NCBI RefSeq assembly: GCF_901827185.1
Contig: NZ_LR594671.1
Coordinates: 4,830,001-4,894,000 of the forward strand
Reading direction: 5' to 3'
Source of the DNA: Variovorax sp. PBL-E5
GTDB lineage: Bacteria; Pseudomonadota; Gammaproteobacteria; Burkholderiales; Burkholderiaceae_C
DNA: 64,000 nt
The translations under genes were made by a program, and so were the position numbers. Under the pieces are notes generated by a model, which saw only the letters and a program-made list of their open reading frames with translations, did not search any database and was not told the origin of the DNA. Positions 44,973 to 53,868 of the stretch are shown here, piece by piece (position 1 is the first letter of the stretch; every line of letters starts with the position of its first letter).

Positions 44973-46745
44973 TCAGCCCAGGTTGGGCGAGCGCTTCCAG
45001 TCGCGCAGCGCGTAGACCGTGCCCGGACGCTTCTGCTCGGGATTGGGGTTCTCGATGCGGCGGCGTAGGCTGTGGATCGGCGTCGCCTTGGCATCGGTGC
45101 GCACCTCGATCACCGACGGGCCGGGGTGGTTGAAGGCCTCGTCGAGCGCGGCCTCGATCTGGTCCGGGCGATCGACCACGATGCCCTTGAGCCCGAGGCC
45201 CGCGGCGGCGGCTGCGTAGTTGGGCTTGGCATGCTCCGACTGCAGGTCGACCGACAGCCGCGTGTTGTTGTAGAAGATCTGTTCCCACATCCGCAGCCAG
45301 CCGAGCTCGCCGTTGTTGAACACGATGTTGATCACCGGCATGTCGTAGCAGGCCTGCGTGGCCAGCTCGCCGATGGAGAACGAGAAGCCGCCGTCGCCGG
45401 CCACGGTGATCACGCGCTGGCCGGGCTTGACCATGCTCGCGCCGAGCGAGGCCGGCACCGCGTAGCCGAGGCTGCCCTGCCCGCGTGCATACAGGAAGCG
45501 GCGCGCGGCCTTGCGCGCCGGCAGGTACTGGCCGATCCAGCCCGAGGCGAAGCTGGCATCGCTGATCACGACGTCGTCGGCATCGAGCCGCGCGGCCAGC
45601 GACTTGAGCACGCGGCCCGGATGGATGGGTACGGCCTCGGACGCATGGTCGCCCGCGATGACGGCCGCCTGCTCGGCCTTGACTTCGCCGACGCGGCTGT
45701 CCCAGGCGTCGACGCGGTTCGCCTTCAAGAGCGGATTCAGCTCGTCGAGCACTTCGCGGATGTCGCCGAACAGCGCCACCGTGGGACGGAAGGTGCGGCC
45801 GTGTTCCTGCGGGTCGTCGTCGATGGTGATGGTGGCCTGCTGCGGTGTCGGCAGCGTCCAGTTGCTGGCGGTGTTCTGGCTCGCCTTGCAGCCGCACCAG
45901 ATGATCAGGTCGGCCTCGGGCGCCAGCGCCAGCGCGGCCTTCGATCCCATCGGGTTCAGCACGCCGACCGAGCGCTCCGACACTTCGGAGATCACGCCCT
46001 TGCCCGACAGCGAGGTCGCGACGTAGGCCGCGCTGCGGTCGGCCAGCGTCTGCAACTGCGCGTAGGCGCCCGACATGTGCACGCCACCACCGGCGACGAT
46101 CAGCGGCCGGCGCGCCTTGGCGATCAGCGCCGCGGCATCGGCCAGGTGCTGCTTCAGGGCACGCGCGCGGTGCGCCGGGGCGCGCACGTAGCGGTCGTCG
46201 GCGGCCGCGGGCGCGGTGGCCGGATCCCATTCGGCATCCATCACGTCGTGCGGCACGATGATGGCCACCGGGCCCGGCCGCGGCGAGGTCGCGACGCGGA
46301 ATGCGGTACGGATGATTTCCTGGAACGAGCTCGCCGTCGGCACCATGAAGGTTTCCTTGGTGATCGACTTCAAGAAGCTCAGCTGGTCGAAGCCCTGCGA
46401 GGCCACGCCCTTGGCCTTCAGCGGCAGCCAGTCGCGCGGCAGCTCGCCGACGATCGCTATCAGCGGGATCGACGCGTTCAGCGCCTCGACCAGGCCGTCG
46501 GTCAGCTTGGTGGCGCCGGGGCCGACCGTCACGTCGCACACGCCGGGCTTGCCGGTCAGGCGCGCATAGGCGTCGGCCGCATAGACGCCGTTGCGCTCGT
46601 CGCGCACCAGCACGTGCTTGATGCGGTCCTGGCGCTGCGCGATGCCTTCGTAGAGGCCCGAGGTCTGGCCGCCGGGCATGCCGAAGACCACTTCGACGCC
46701 GTACTCGATCAACATTTCCGTCAGCATGTCTCCGCAATGGGCCAT
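44973..46745 (-). CDS. Thiamine pyrophosphate enzyme (acetolactate-synthase-like)
   Basis: 590 residues, three-domain TPP enzyme of the decarboxylase/carboligase group. The catalytic Glu is E50 in RDERNGVYAADAYAR, the central FAD/nucleotide-like domain includes PLIVAGGGVHMSG, and the TPP-Mg motif is GDGGFSFSIGE...NIVFNN (D451). Not the IolD wording, as far as I can tell. In this cluster it could cleave a 2-keto sugar derivative or ligate two aldehydes. It has no dedicated small regulatory subunit nearby, so it is unlikely to be a biosynthetic acetolactate synthase. Confidence 0.87.
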   Translation of the reverse strand: MAHCGDMLTEMLIEYGVEVVFGMPGGQTSGLYEGIAQRQDRIKHVLVRDERNGVYAADAYARLTGKPGVCDVTVGPGATKLTDGLVEALNASIPLIAIVGELPRDWLPLKAKGVASQGFDQLSFLKSITKETFMVPTASSFQEIIRTAFRVATSPRPGPVAIIVPHDVMDAEWDPATAPAAADDRYVRAPAHRARALKQHLADAAALIAKARRPLIVAGGGVHMSGAYAQLQTLADRSAAYVATSLSGKGVISEVSERSVGVLNPMGSKAALALAPEADLIIWCGCKASQNTASNWTLPTPQQATITIDDDPQEHGRTFRPTVALFGDIREVLDELNPLLKANRVDAWDSRVGEVKAEQAAVIAGDHASEAVPIHPGRVLKSLAARLDADDVVISDASFASGWIGQYLPARKAARRFLYARGQGSLGYAVPASLGASMVKPGQRVITVAGDGGFSFSIGELATQACYDMPVINIVFNNGELGWLRMWEQIFYNNTRLSVDLQSEHAKPNYAAAAAGLGLKGIVVDRPDQIEAALDEAFNHPGPSVIEVRTDAKATPIHSLRRRIENPNPEQKRPGTVYALRDWKRSPNLG

Positions 46746-46795
46746 GGTTTTTCTCCTAAGGTGTGTTCAAGAAAGTGAGGGGACGAGGCACGCGC

Positions 46796-47824
46796 TCAGA
46801 CCAGGTATTTCCAGTCCTTGCAGGCCTTCTCGTAGGGCTTGGGCCAGGCGATCTCGACGCCCAGCACGCGTGCCGCATGCAGCGGGTAGTAGGGATCGCG
46901 CAGGAATTGGCGGCCGACGGCGACGACATCGGCGCGGCCGTTCTTCAGCACTTCCTCGGCGAGCAGCGGATGGTCCAGCATGCCGACCGCGGCGCTCGGC
47001 ACGCCGGCCTCGCGCCGGATCGCTTCGGCGAACGGCACCTGGTAGCCGGGGAAGGCATCGAAGCGGATGCCGCTGGTCGGCGCCATCGCGCCCGAGCTGG
47101 CGATGACGAGGTCGACGTATTCGCGCAGGCCGGCCACGCGCGCCACCACCTCGGCCTGCTGCGCACCGCCTTCGTCACGCTCGATGGTCGAGATCTTCAT
47201 GAAGATCGGCTTGTGGCGCGGCCAGACTTCGCGCAGCGTCTGCAGCACCTCGCGCAGGAAGCGCAGGCGGTCGCTGCCGTAGCCATCGTCGCGCTGGTTG
47301 GCGAGCGGCGATGTGAACTGGTTGATCAGGTAGCCGTGCGCCGCATGCAGCTCGATGTAGTCGAAGCCGGCTTCGTTCGCGCGCCGGGCCGCCTGGGCGT
47401 AGCTGTCGACGAGGCCGCCGACTTCCGCATGGGTCAGTTCGCGCGGCGCGGGCCACTTGTCGGCAAAGGCGATGGGCGACGGACCCACCAGCCCCTGGTC
47501 GAAGAACTCGCCCTTGCGGCCCGCGTGGCCGAGCTGCACGCCGACCTTGGCGCCGTGCTGCTGGCAGGCGCGGGCGATGCCGCGCAAGCCGGGCACGTGC
47601 TCGTCCTTCCAGATGCCCAGGCAGCCGGGCGTGATGCGGCCGAGCGGATGCACCGCGGTCATCTCCAGCGAGATGAAGCCGGCCTGGCCGACCGCGCGGC
47701 TCGCATAGTGGGTCGGGTGCCAGTCGTTCGCAAAGCCGTCGTCGGCGATGTACTGGCACATCGCAGACATCATCAGGCGGTTGCGCGCCTGCAGGTCGCG
47801 GAATTCGATGGGTGTGAAAAGCAT
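46796..47824 (-). CDS. NADH:flavin oxidoreductase, Old Yellow Enzyme family (YqjM-like)
   Basis: 342-residue FMN barrel enzyme. The redox-tuning Cys C23 (MSAMCQY) and the H160/H163 substrate pair (ELHAAHGYLINQF) align with the YqjM class, as does QLGHAGRKGEF. OYE proteins reduce activated C=C bonds. Such an enzyme is unusual in a sugar operon and suggests an unsaturated or dehydrated intermediate. Start at 47824 (MLFTPIEFRD) is the family N-terminus. Ten bases after the first SDR gene. Confidence 0.9.
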   Translation of the reverse strand: MLFTPIEFRDLQARNRLMMSAMCQYIADDGFANDWHPTHYASRAVGQAGFISLEMTAVHPLGRITPGCLGIWKDEHVPGLRGIARACQQHGAKVGVQLGHAGRKGEFFDQGLVGPSPIAFADKWPAPRELTHAEVGGLVDSYAQAARRANEAGFDYIELHAAHGYLINQFTSPLANQRDDGYGSDRLRFLREVLQTLREVWPRHKPIFMKISTIERDEGGAQQAEVVARVAGLREYVDLVIASSGAMAPTSGIRFDAFPGYQVPFAEAIRREAGVPSAAVGMLDHPLLAEEVLKNGRADVVAVGRQFLRDPYYPLHAARVLGVEIAWPKPYEKACKDWKYLV

Positions 47825-47834
47825 GTAGCGGGTC

Positions 47835-48647
47835 CTAGCGCAGATAGCCGCCGGCCACACCGCCGTCGACCGTGAGGGCGGCGCCGTTGATCACGGCGCT
47901 GTCGTCGCAGCACAGGAACAGCACCGCCTTGGCGACCTCTTCCGGCGTGATGCTGACCTTGAGCGCGTTGCGCTGGCGGTAGAAATCCTCGAGCTGCTCG
48001 GGCGCGACGCCATGGCGGCGCGCGGCGACGATGCGCTGCTCGGGCGTGAAGATGCCGGTGCCGCGGATCACGCCGTCGGGCAGCACCATGTTCACGCGGA
48101 TGCCGAAGGGGCCGCCCTCTTCCGCAAGGCAGCGGCCGAGGTGCAGCTGCGCGGCCTTGGCCGCGCTGTAGGCCGCGGCCTTGGGCGTGGCGGCGACGGC
48201 CGACTTGCTGGTCACGAAGACCAGCTGGCCGCCGTGGCCGCGCCGCTTCCATTCGCGAAAGGCCTGCTGGCTGACGAGGAAGGAACCGCCCGCATGGGTC
48301 TCGAGCATCAGGCGCCATTGTTCGACGCTGGTGTCCTCGATCGGTGCGCCGAAGTGCGAGCCGGCGTTGCTGACGACGATGTCGAAGCTGCCGAAGCGCT
48401 GGCGCACCTGATCGAAGGCGGCGGCCACGCTGTCGGGAATGCTGACGTCGGCCTGCACGGCCAGGCAGCGGTCGGCGCCGCCGATGGGTTCGAGCAGCGC
48501 GATGGTGTCGGCCAGGCGCTCCGCACCGCGCGCCAGGATGGCGACCGAGGCGCCTTCCTGCGCGAGCCGCAGCGCAGTGGCGCGGCCGATGCCATAGGAG
48601 CCGCCGGTGACCACGGCCACGCGGCCGGCGAGCTTGGACTCAGACAT
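47835..48647 (-). CDS. SDR family oxidoreductase, first gene of operon A
   Basis: 270-residue classical SDR with TGGSYGIGRATALRL and YSAAKAAQL. The C-terminal half (LPDGVIRGTGIF, RRHGVAPEQLEDFYRQRNAL, ending VDGGVAGGYLR) resembles the SDR domain of rhamnulose-phosphate aldolase/lactaldehyde dehydrogenase fusions and aldose dehydrogenases. The 54947-55810 SDR is a close paralogue. It is directly downstream of a strong sigma70 promoter and two RpiR-type boxes. Probably oxidises the imported sugar or polyol. Confidence 0.9.
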   Translation of the reverse strand: MSESKLAGRVAVVTGGSYGIGRATALRLAQEGASVAILARGAERLADTIALLEPIGGADRCLAVQADVSIPDSVAAAFDQVRQRFGSFDIVVSNAGSHFGAPIEDTSVEQWRLMLETHAGGSFLVSQQAFREWKRRGHGGQLVFVTSKSAVAATPKAAAYSAAKAAQLHLGRCLAEEGGPFGIRVNMVLPDGVIRGTGIFTPEQRIVAARRHGVAPEQLEDFYRQRNALKVSITPEEVAKAVLFLCCDDSAVINGAALTVDGGVAGGYLR

Positions 48648-48682
48648 GGGCGGCTCCTGTTGCGTCGTTCATCGGTGCGGGA

Positions 48683-48711
48683 ATCTTATGCATGGAATTC
48701 TCTTCCGTCAA
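48683..48711 (-). promoter_or_regulatory. Sigma70 promoter of operon A
   Basis: Reading leftward: TTGACG (-35, complement of 48706-48711), exactly 17 bases, TAAGAT (-10, complement of 48683-48688). It is 36 bases upstream of the SDR start codon. A 13-bp box (48694-48706) lies within the spacer and touches the -35, so a bound regulator would block RNA polymerase. Confidence 0.75.
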
Positions 48712-48737
48712 TAATTTTATAAAAGGAATTTACTTCT
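48694..48737 (-). promoter_or_regulatory. Pair of 13-bp operator boxes upstream of operon A
   Basis: Leftward sequences AGAAGTAAATTCC (complement of 48725-48737) and GGAAGAGAATTCC (complement of 48694-48706), 31 bases apart start to start. The same pair with the same spacing occurs upstream of operon B (55830-55873). Probably bound by the MurR/RpiR regulator encoded at 55999. Confidence 0.75.
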
Positions 48738-48782
48738 ATAACCAAGGCGAGCAAGGGCATCGATCGGTCGCGGGGTGAAAAA

Positions 48783-50333
48783 TCAGCGGGCCGCGCTGCC
48801 GGCGCGCGCCAGCTTGTCGAACACGCCCTGGTTGCTCGCGAGCATGTCGAGGTAGGCCTCGGCCATGTCGTCGTAGAGCGGCTTCAGCGCGGCATTGGGC
48901 TCGATCGGGTCGCCCTTGGTGCGGTTCATCTGCTGCGACGCGGTGGCCAGGTCGCCGTAGAGGCCGACGGCCTTGCCGGCCACCAGCGCAGCACCCAGCG
49001 TGCCGAACTCCTCGCGGTCCAGCGTGCGGTAGGGCAGGCCGAGGATGTCGGCCTTCACCTGCTTGAACACCTGGCTGCGCGCGCCGCCGCCGATGCCGAT
49101 CACATGGCTGGCACGGAAGGCCGGCACCAGCGCCTCGACGCTCTTGAGGTAGGCCCGGTATTCGTAGCCGATGCCTTCGAGGATGGCGCGGTAGAGGTGC
49201 TTGCGCTTGTGGGCCCAGTTCAGGCCGATGAAGGCGCCGCGCATGGTCGTGTTGTTGGGGCACACGCGCCCGCCCAGGTGCGGCAAGAACAGCAGGCGGT
49301 CGGCGCCCGGCGGCGCCTTCTCGGCCATGCGGCCGAGGCGCTGGTAGACGCTTTCCTCGTCCAGCTCGCAGATCGCCTTCTCGAGCTGCGAGAACTCGTC
49401 GCGGAACCAGCGCAGGTTGAGCCCGCCGCCGTTGACGTAGGCCATCGCGAAGTAAAGCCCCGGGATCACGTGCGGGCACGAGAACAGCATGCCGTCGCCT
49501 TCGTCCGCGACATAGCGGTCGACCACGATCGACAGGCAGGCGGCCGTGCCCGCGACGTCGAACACCATGCCGGGCTGCACGATGCCGGCGCCCAGCACGT
49601 TGGCCGTGGCGTCGCCGCAGCCGGCGGCGATCGGCGTGCCTTCGCGCAGGCCGGTCAGCGCGGCCGCGCGGCTGTCGACGCGGCCGACGATGTCGGTCGG
49701 ATCGACGATGCGCGGCAGCTTGCTGTCGTCCAGCCCGAACTCACCGAGCAGGTCCTTGTTCCAGCGGCTGCGCGCGGTGTCGGCGAAGTTGCTGAACGGC
49801 AGGTAGGTGCGATCGATGAAGGCATCGCCGCCGCGCAGCCCCGCCATGCGGCCGGCCACGTAGGCCGAGGGCACGACGAACTTGGCGATGCGGCGGTAGA
49901 TGTCGGGATGCTCGTGCTTCCAGTACAACATCTTGGCGCCATGCGAGAACGAGGGCGGCCCGCCCGCCGAGCGGATGATCTCGCCGCGGCAGCGCTTGAG
50001 CTGCTCGATGTAGGGCGCGCAGCGCGTGTCGAGCCACGAGTCGTACACCGTGGGCGCGCCGCCCTCGGCGTCGACCGTGCCGACGCCGGCCATCTGGCCG
50101 TCGCAGGCGATGCCGGCGATGTCGCCAGGGTTCACACCCGAGTTCGCGATGCAGGCCTTGATGGTGTTGACGGCCGCGCCGTAGATGTCGTCGGGCCGCT
50201 GCTCGACGGCGCCGGGCGCCGGGTACAGCAGCTTCGATTCCTCGAACGCATCGGCCACCAGGCGGCCGCTCTCGTCGTAGAGCGCGGTCTTGGTGCCCAT
50301 AGTGCCGATGTCGACCCCGATCAGATAGGCCAT
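48783..50333 (-). CDS. FGGY family carbohydrate kinase (xylulokinase-like)
   Basis: 516-residue ATP-dependent sugar kinase. N-terminal phosphate-1 loop GVDIGTMGTKTALYD, catalytic Asp in GIACDGQMAG, phosphate-2 DVAGTAACLS, and adenosine motif GIGGGARSQVFKQVKADILG. Lengths of both halves fit xylulokinase, but substrate specificity in FGGY kinases cannot be read from motifs. Last gene of operon B; it would phosphorylate the ketose produced by the SDR or epimerase. Confidence 0.9.
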   Translation of the reverse strand: MAYLIGVDIGTMGTKTALYDESGRLVADAFEESKLLYPAPGAVEQRPDDIYGAAVNTIKACIANSGVNPGDIAGIACDGQMAGVGTVDAEGGAPTVYDSWLDTRCAPYIEQLKRCRGEIIRSAGGPPSFSHGAKMLYWKHEHPDIYRRIAKFVVPSAYVAGRMAGLRGGDAFIDRTYLPFSNFADTARSRWNKDLLGEFGLDDSKLPRIVDPTDIVGRVDSRAAALTGLREGTPIAAGCGDATANVLGAGIVQPGMVFDVAGTAACLSIVVDRYVADEGDGMLFSCPHVIPGLYFAMAYVNGGGLNLRWFRDEFSQLEKAICELDEESVYQRLGRMAEKAPPGADRLLFLPHLGGRVCPNNTTMRGAFIGLNWAHKRKHLYRAILEGIGYEYRAYLKSVEALVPAFRASHVIGIGGGARSQVFKQVKADILGLPYRTLDREEFGTLGAALVAGKAVGLYGDLATASQQMNRTKGDPIEPNAALKPLYDDMAEAYLDMLASNQGVFDKLARAGSAAR

Positions 50334-50364
50334 GTCTTCGTCTCCGTCCTGTTGTCTTGTCGTC

Positions 50365-51327
50365 TCAGGCCGCGAGGCCCTGCCTGCGCCGGCGCAGCGC
50401 GCTCAGCCCGTCGAGCACCACCACCAGCGCCAGGATGGCGCCCAGCGCCACGCCCTGCCACTGCGGCGCGACCTCGACGAGGTTGAAGCCATTCTTCAAC
50501 AGCGCCATGAAAAATGCACCCAGCGCCGCGCACAGCACCGAGCCCCGGCCGCCCGCCAGCACCGCGCCGCCGATCAGGCAGGCGATGATCACTTCCATCT
50601 CGGCGCCGACGCCGAGGTAGCGGTTGGCCATGCCGACGCGGGCGGTCGCCATCAGGCCGGCCAATGCGGCCAGCGCGCCCGTGAGCACGAAGACCGCGAA
50701 GGTCGCACGCCGCACCGGCAGCCCGAGCAGCCGCGCCGACGCGGGATTGCCGCCGATGAAATAGAGCTGGCGCAGCGGCGGCCAGCGGCTCAGGCCCCAG
50801 TCGGCCGCCGCGATCAGTCCCAGCCCGGTCCAGACCACCGCAGACAGCCCGAGCAGCTTGGCATTGCCGAGCGCGACGAAATCGGCCGGCATCGAGGTGA
50901 AGCCGGCGACGCCCAGGCCGCGCACCAGCCATTCGATGAGGCCGCGCACGATGGCCAGCATCGCCAGCGTCGCGATCAGCGGATTGATGCCCAGCACCGC
51001 CACGAGCAGGCCGTTGAGCGCGCCCACCCCGACGCCGCAGGCCATCGCGAGCAGGCAGGACACGACCACGCCGAGCCCGGCCTGCATCCCGATCGCGGCA
51101 ACGATACCGGCCAGCCCCATCACCGCCCCGATCGACAGGTCGAAGTTGCCGATGACGAAGAGCAGCGTCATGCCGGCGACCAGGATCAGCAGCGGACCGA
51201 CGGTCGCCTGCAGCGAGTCGAGGTTGTTGATGTCGACGAAGCTGTCGCTGCCGATGGCCAGCAGCGCGATCGCGAGCGCGACCAGGCCGGCGGGGATGCG
51301 GATCGAACGAAGAATGAAATTGACCAT
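50365..51327 (-). CDS. Ribose-type sugar ABC transporter permease (system 2, second permease)
   Basis: 320 residues with eight to ten hydrophobic segments: GNFDLSIGAVMGLAGIV, GALNGLLVAVLGINPLIATLAM, GGNPASARLLGLPV (ATPase loop), and LIGGAVLAGGRGSVL. It forms a heterodimer candidate with the adjacent permease, 19 bases upstream. Followed after 31 bases by the kinase. Confidence 0.92.
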   Translation of the reverse strand: MVNFILRSIRIPAGLVALAIALLAIGSDSFVDINNLDSLQATVGPLLILVAGMTLLFVIGNFDLSIGAVMGLAGIVAAIGMQAGLGVVVSCLLAMACGVGVGALNGLLVAVLGINPLIATLAMLAIVRGLIEWLVRGLGVAGFTSMPADFVALGNAKLLGLSAVVWTGLGLIAAADWGLSRWPPLRQLYFIGGNPASARLLGLPVRRATFAVFVLTGALAALAGLMATARVGMANRYLGVGAEMEVIIACLIGGAVLAGGRGSVLCAALGAFFMALLKNGFNLVEVAPQWQGVALGAILALVVVLDGLSALRRRRQGLAA

Positions 51328-51346
51328 GAGCGCTTCTCCTTGGGCG

Positions 51347-52333
51347 TCAGCGACGGCGGGCCGCGAGACGCCGGTCCAGCGTCACCGCGACGATCAGCAG
51401 CACGCCGACCACCAGCGACTGCAGCGCCGGCTCGACATCGAAGGCCACCATGCCGTTGACCACCACGGCCAGGAATGCGAGCCCGAGGAAGGACCCGGCC
51501 AACGTGCCCTTGCCGCCGGACAGGCTGGCGCCGCCGAGCACGGCCGCGGTGACCAGCGTGAACTCGAGGCCGTCGCCGAGCTGCGCATCGGCGTGCGTCA
51601 CGCGCGAGGCCGCGACCAGCCCGGCCGCACCGGCCGCCAGCGCGCTGCCGGCGAAGGCCGCGATCTTGATGCGATCGACCCGGATGCCGTAGAGCAGCGC
51701 GGTCGCGGCGCTTTCGCCCGCCAGGTACAGGCGGCGGAACATCGCGGTGCGCCGCTCCAGCACCGTGAAGACCACCAGCAGCGCCAGCGCCACGATGACG
51801 ACGACATGCACGCCGCCCACATGCGCCCGCGCCAGCGCGCGGAACGCGGACGAGAAGGTCTGGCCCACCAGCACGGTGTTCAGCACGCCGCTCAGCCCGC
51901 GGATCAGCACCATGGTGCCGATGGTCAGCATCAGCGAGTTCAGCCGCAGCTTCACCGTCAGCAAGCCGTTGATCAACCCGAACAGCAACGCGCAGCCGAG
52001 CGACAGCGCGGCCGCGACGGCAAAGGGCATGCCCATCTGCTGCATGAGGAAGCCCGCGAGCGCGCCGGTGAATCCGTACACGGCACCCACCGACAGGTCG
52101 ATCTCGCCGGTCGCCATCACGTAGACGAAGCCGCTGATGGCGAGCATCTGCAGCGACAGGTCGAGCAGCAGCCCGTAGAGGTTGCCGATCTCCAGGAAGC
52201 GCGGATGCGCGAGCCCGAGCAGCACGGTCGCGGCCACCACCATGAGGGCGATCGGCACGATCTGCCGGTCGATGGGCGAGAAGGCCTGGCGCCGCGCGGG
52301 CGCCGGCAGCGTATCGATGGCGAGTTGTTTCAT
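51347..52333 (-). CDS. Ribose-type sugar ABC transporter permease (system 2, first permease)
   Basis: 328 residues. ATGEIDLSVGAVYGFTGAL, GLINGLLTVKLRLNSLMLTIG, LAGESAATALLYGI, and VLGGASLSGGKGTLAG are the family landmarks. Start at 52333 (MKQLAIDTLP) overlaps the ATPase stop (ATGA). The ATPase-loop wording differs from the other permeases, consistent with a heterodimer. Confidence 0.92.
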   Translation of the reverse strand: MKQLAIDTLPAPARRQAFSPIDRQIVPIALMVVAATVLLGLAHPRFLEIGNLYGLLLDLSLQMLAISGFVYVMATGEIDLSVGAVYGFTGALAGFLMQQMGMPFAVAAALSLGCALLFGLINGLLTVKLRLNSLMLTIGTMVLIRGLSGVLNTVLVGQTFSSAFRALARAHVGGVHVVVIVALALLVVFTVLERRTAMFRRLYLAGESAATALLYGIRVDRIKIAAFAGSALAAGAAGLVAASRVTHADAQLGDGLEFTLVTAAVLGGASLSGGKGTLAGSFLGLAFLAVVVNGMVAFDVEPALQSLVVGVLLIVAVTLDRRLAARRR

Positions 52334-53856
52334 GCGGGTACTCCGGTGGCCGGCGATGCCGGCGCGTGGCCGGCGGCCAGGGTCATGATGGCTTCCGGGT
52401 CCATCTCGCCGGGACCGCATTCGCCGACGATGCGGCGCGAGCGCATCACCAGGATCCGGTCGCACAGCGACAGCAGCTCGGGCAGCTCCGAGGACATCAC
52501 CAGCAGGCTCTTGCCGGCCTCGGCCAGGCCGCGCAGATGGCGATGGATGTCGGCCTTGGCGCCGACATCGACCCCGCGCGTGGGTTCGTTGATCAGCACG
52601 ACCTGCGGGTCGTCGGCCAGCGCGGCGGCCAGCATCACCTTCTGCTGGTTGCCGCCGCTCAGGTCGGCCGGCGGCGCATCGGCGCTCGCGGCCTTGATCG
52701 AGAAGCGCTGCATGTAGTCGCGCGCGAAGGCCGTCGCCTCCTGCCGGCGCAGCCAGCCGGCGGGACCGCTGAAGCGCGCCAGCACCGGCGACGAGATGTT
52801 GGCGGCGATGCTGCTGCGCATGAAGAGCCCGGCCTCCTTGCGGTTGGTGTTGACGAAGCCGACCCCGCGACGCCGCAGTTCGTGCGGCAGCAGATGCGGC
52901 ACGCGCTGCCCGCGGACCTGCACCTCGCCCTTCGCGACATGCAGTCCGAAGAGCGCGGGCGCGACCTCACTGCTGCCCGAGCCCTCGAGGCCGAACAGGC
53001 CCACCACCTCGCCCGCGTGAAGACGCAGGCTCAGGTCGTCCAGGCGGCCGGGCACGCGCAGTCCGCTCGCTTGCAGCAGCGGCTCGCCGCCCGCCGGACG
53101 GACGGCGCGCAGCGCGCTGTCCCGCGCCAGCTCGCGCCCCGCCATGCGGTTGACCAGCTCGGCCTCGGTCGCACGGCGGCAGTCGAAGGTCTCGATGTAG
53201 CGGCCGTCGCGCAGCACGCTCACCTCGTCGCAGGCGCCCAGGATCTCGGGGATGCGGTGGCTGATGAAGAGGATGGTCTCGCCGCCGTCGGCCAGCTTGC
53301 GCAGCAGGCGCATCAGCCGGTCGGCCTCGGCGGTCGACAGGCCCGAGGTGGGCTCGTCGAGGATCAGCAGCCGGCGCGGCTGGTTGAGCGCGCGCAGGAT
53401 CTCGATGAGCTGCTTCTGGCCCAGCGTCAGCTGCGACAGCAAGGTATCGGGATGCAGGTCGAAGTCGAAGCTCGCGAGCGCGCGCCGCGCTTCGGCGCGC
53501 AGCCGGCCGGCATCGATCGCGCCGCCGCGCCGGAAGCGGCCGAGGTCGGGGAAGATGTTCTCGGCCACCGAGAGGTTGTCGAACACCGCCAGCTCCTGGT
53601 GCACCATGATCACGCCGAGGCCGCGCGTGTAGGCGGGCTCGTAGCGCGCGTAGGCCTGGCCGTCGAGTTCGATGCTGCCGCGATCGGGCGCCACCTCGCC
53701 CTTGATCACCTTCATCAGCGTGCTCTTGCCGGCGCCGTTCTCGCCCAGCACCGCGTGGATGGTGCCGCGGCGCACGCTGAACGACACGTCCTGCAGGGCA
53801 CGCACGGCCCCGTAGGCCTTGGAGACGTTCGCGATCTTCAGACTGCAGTCGTTCAT
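52330..53856 (-). CDS. Sugar ABC transporter ATP-binding protein (system 2)
   Basis: 508-residue double ATPase. First domain: GENGAGKSTLMKVIKG, LTLGQKQLIEILRAL, LLILDEPTSGLS. Second: GLEGSGSSEVAPALFG (degenerate Walker A lacking the Lys), SGGNQQKVMLAAAL, and VVLINEPTRGVDVGAK, where the usual LDEP is INEP. Twelve bases separate it from the binding-protein gene. Confidence 0.93.
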   Translation of the reverse strand: MNDCSLKIANVSKAYGAVRALQDVSFSVRRGTIHAVLGENGAGKSTLMKVIKGEVAPDRGSIELDGQAYARYEPAYTRGLGVIMVHQELAVFDNLSVAENIFPDLGRFRRGGAIDAGRLRAEARRALASFDFDLHPDTLLSQLTLGQKQLIEILRALNQPRRLLILDEPTSGLSTAEADRLMRLLRKLADGGETILFISHRIPEILGACDEVSVLRDGRYIETFDCRRATEAELVNRMAGRELARDSALRAVRPAGGEPLLQASGLRVPGRLDDLSLRLHAGEVVGLFGLEGSGSSEVAPALFGLHVAKGEVQVRGQRVPHLLPHELRRRGVGFVNTNRKEAGLFMRSSIAANISSPVLARFSGPAGWLRRQEATAFARDYMQRFSIKAASADAPPADLSGGNQQKVMLAAALADDPQVVLINEPTRGVDVGAKADIHRHLRGLAEAGKSLLVMSSELPELLSLCDRILVMRSRRIVGECGPGEMDPEAIMTLAAGHAPASPATGVPA

Positions 53857-53868
53857 GGCGGCGCTCGC

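Noticed and set aside
41505..45068. Very long open frame (about 1187 codons) on the + strand, opposite the ABC transporter and SDR genes
   Set aside because: It is antisense to well-supported genes. Its translation is rich in Arg, His, Asp and Ala with no domain motif, as expected when codons with GC third positions are read backwards.
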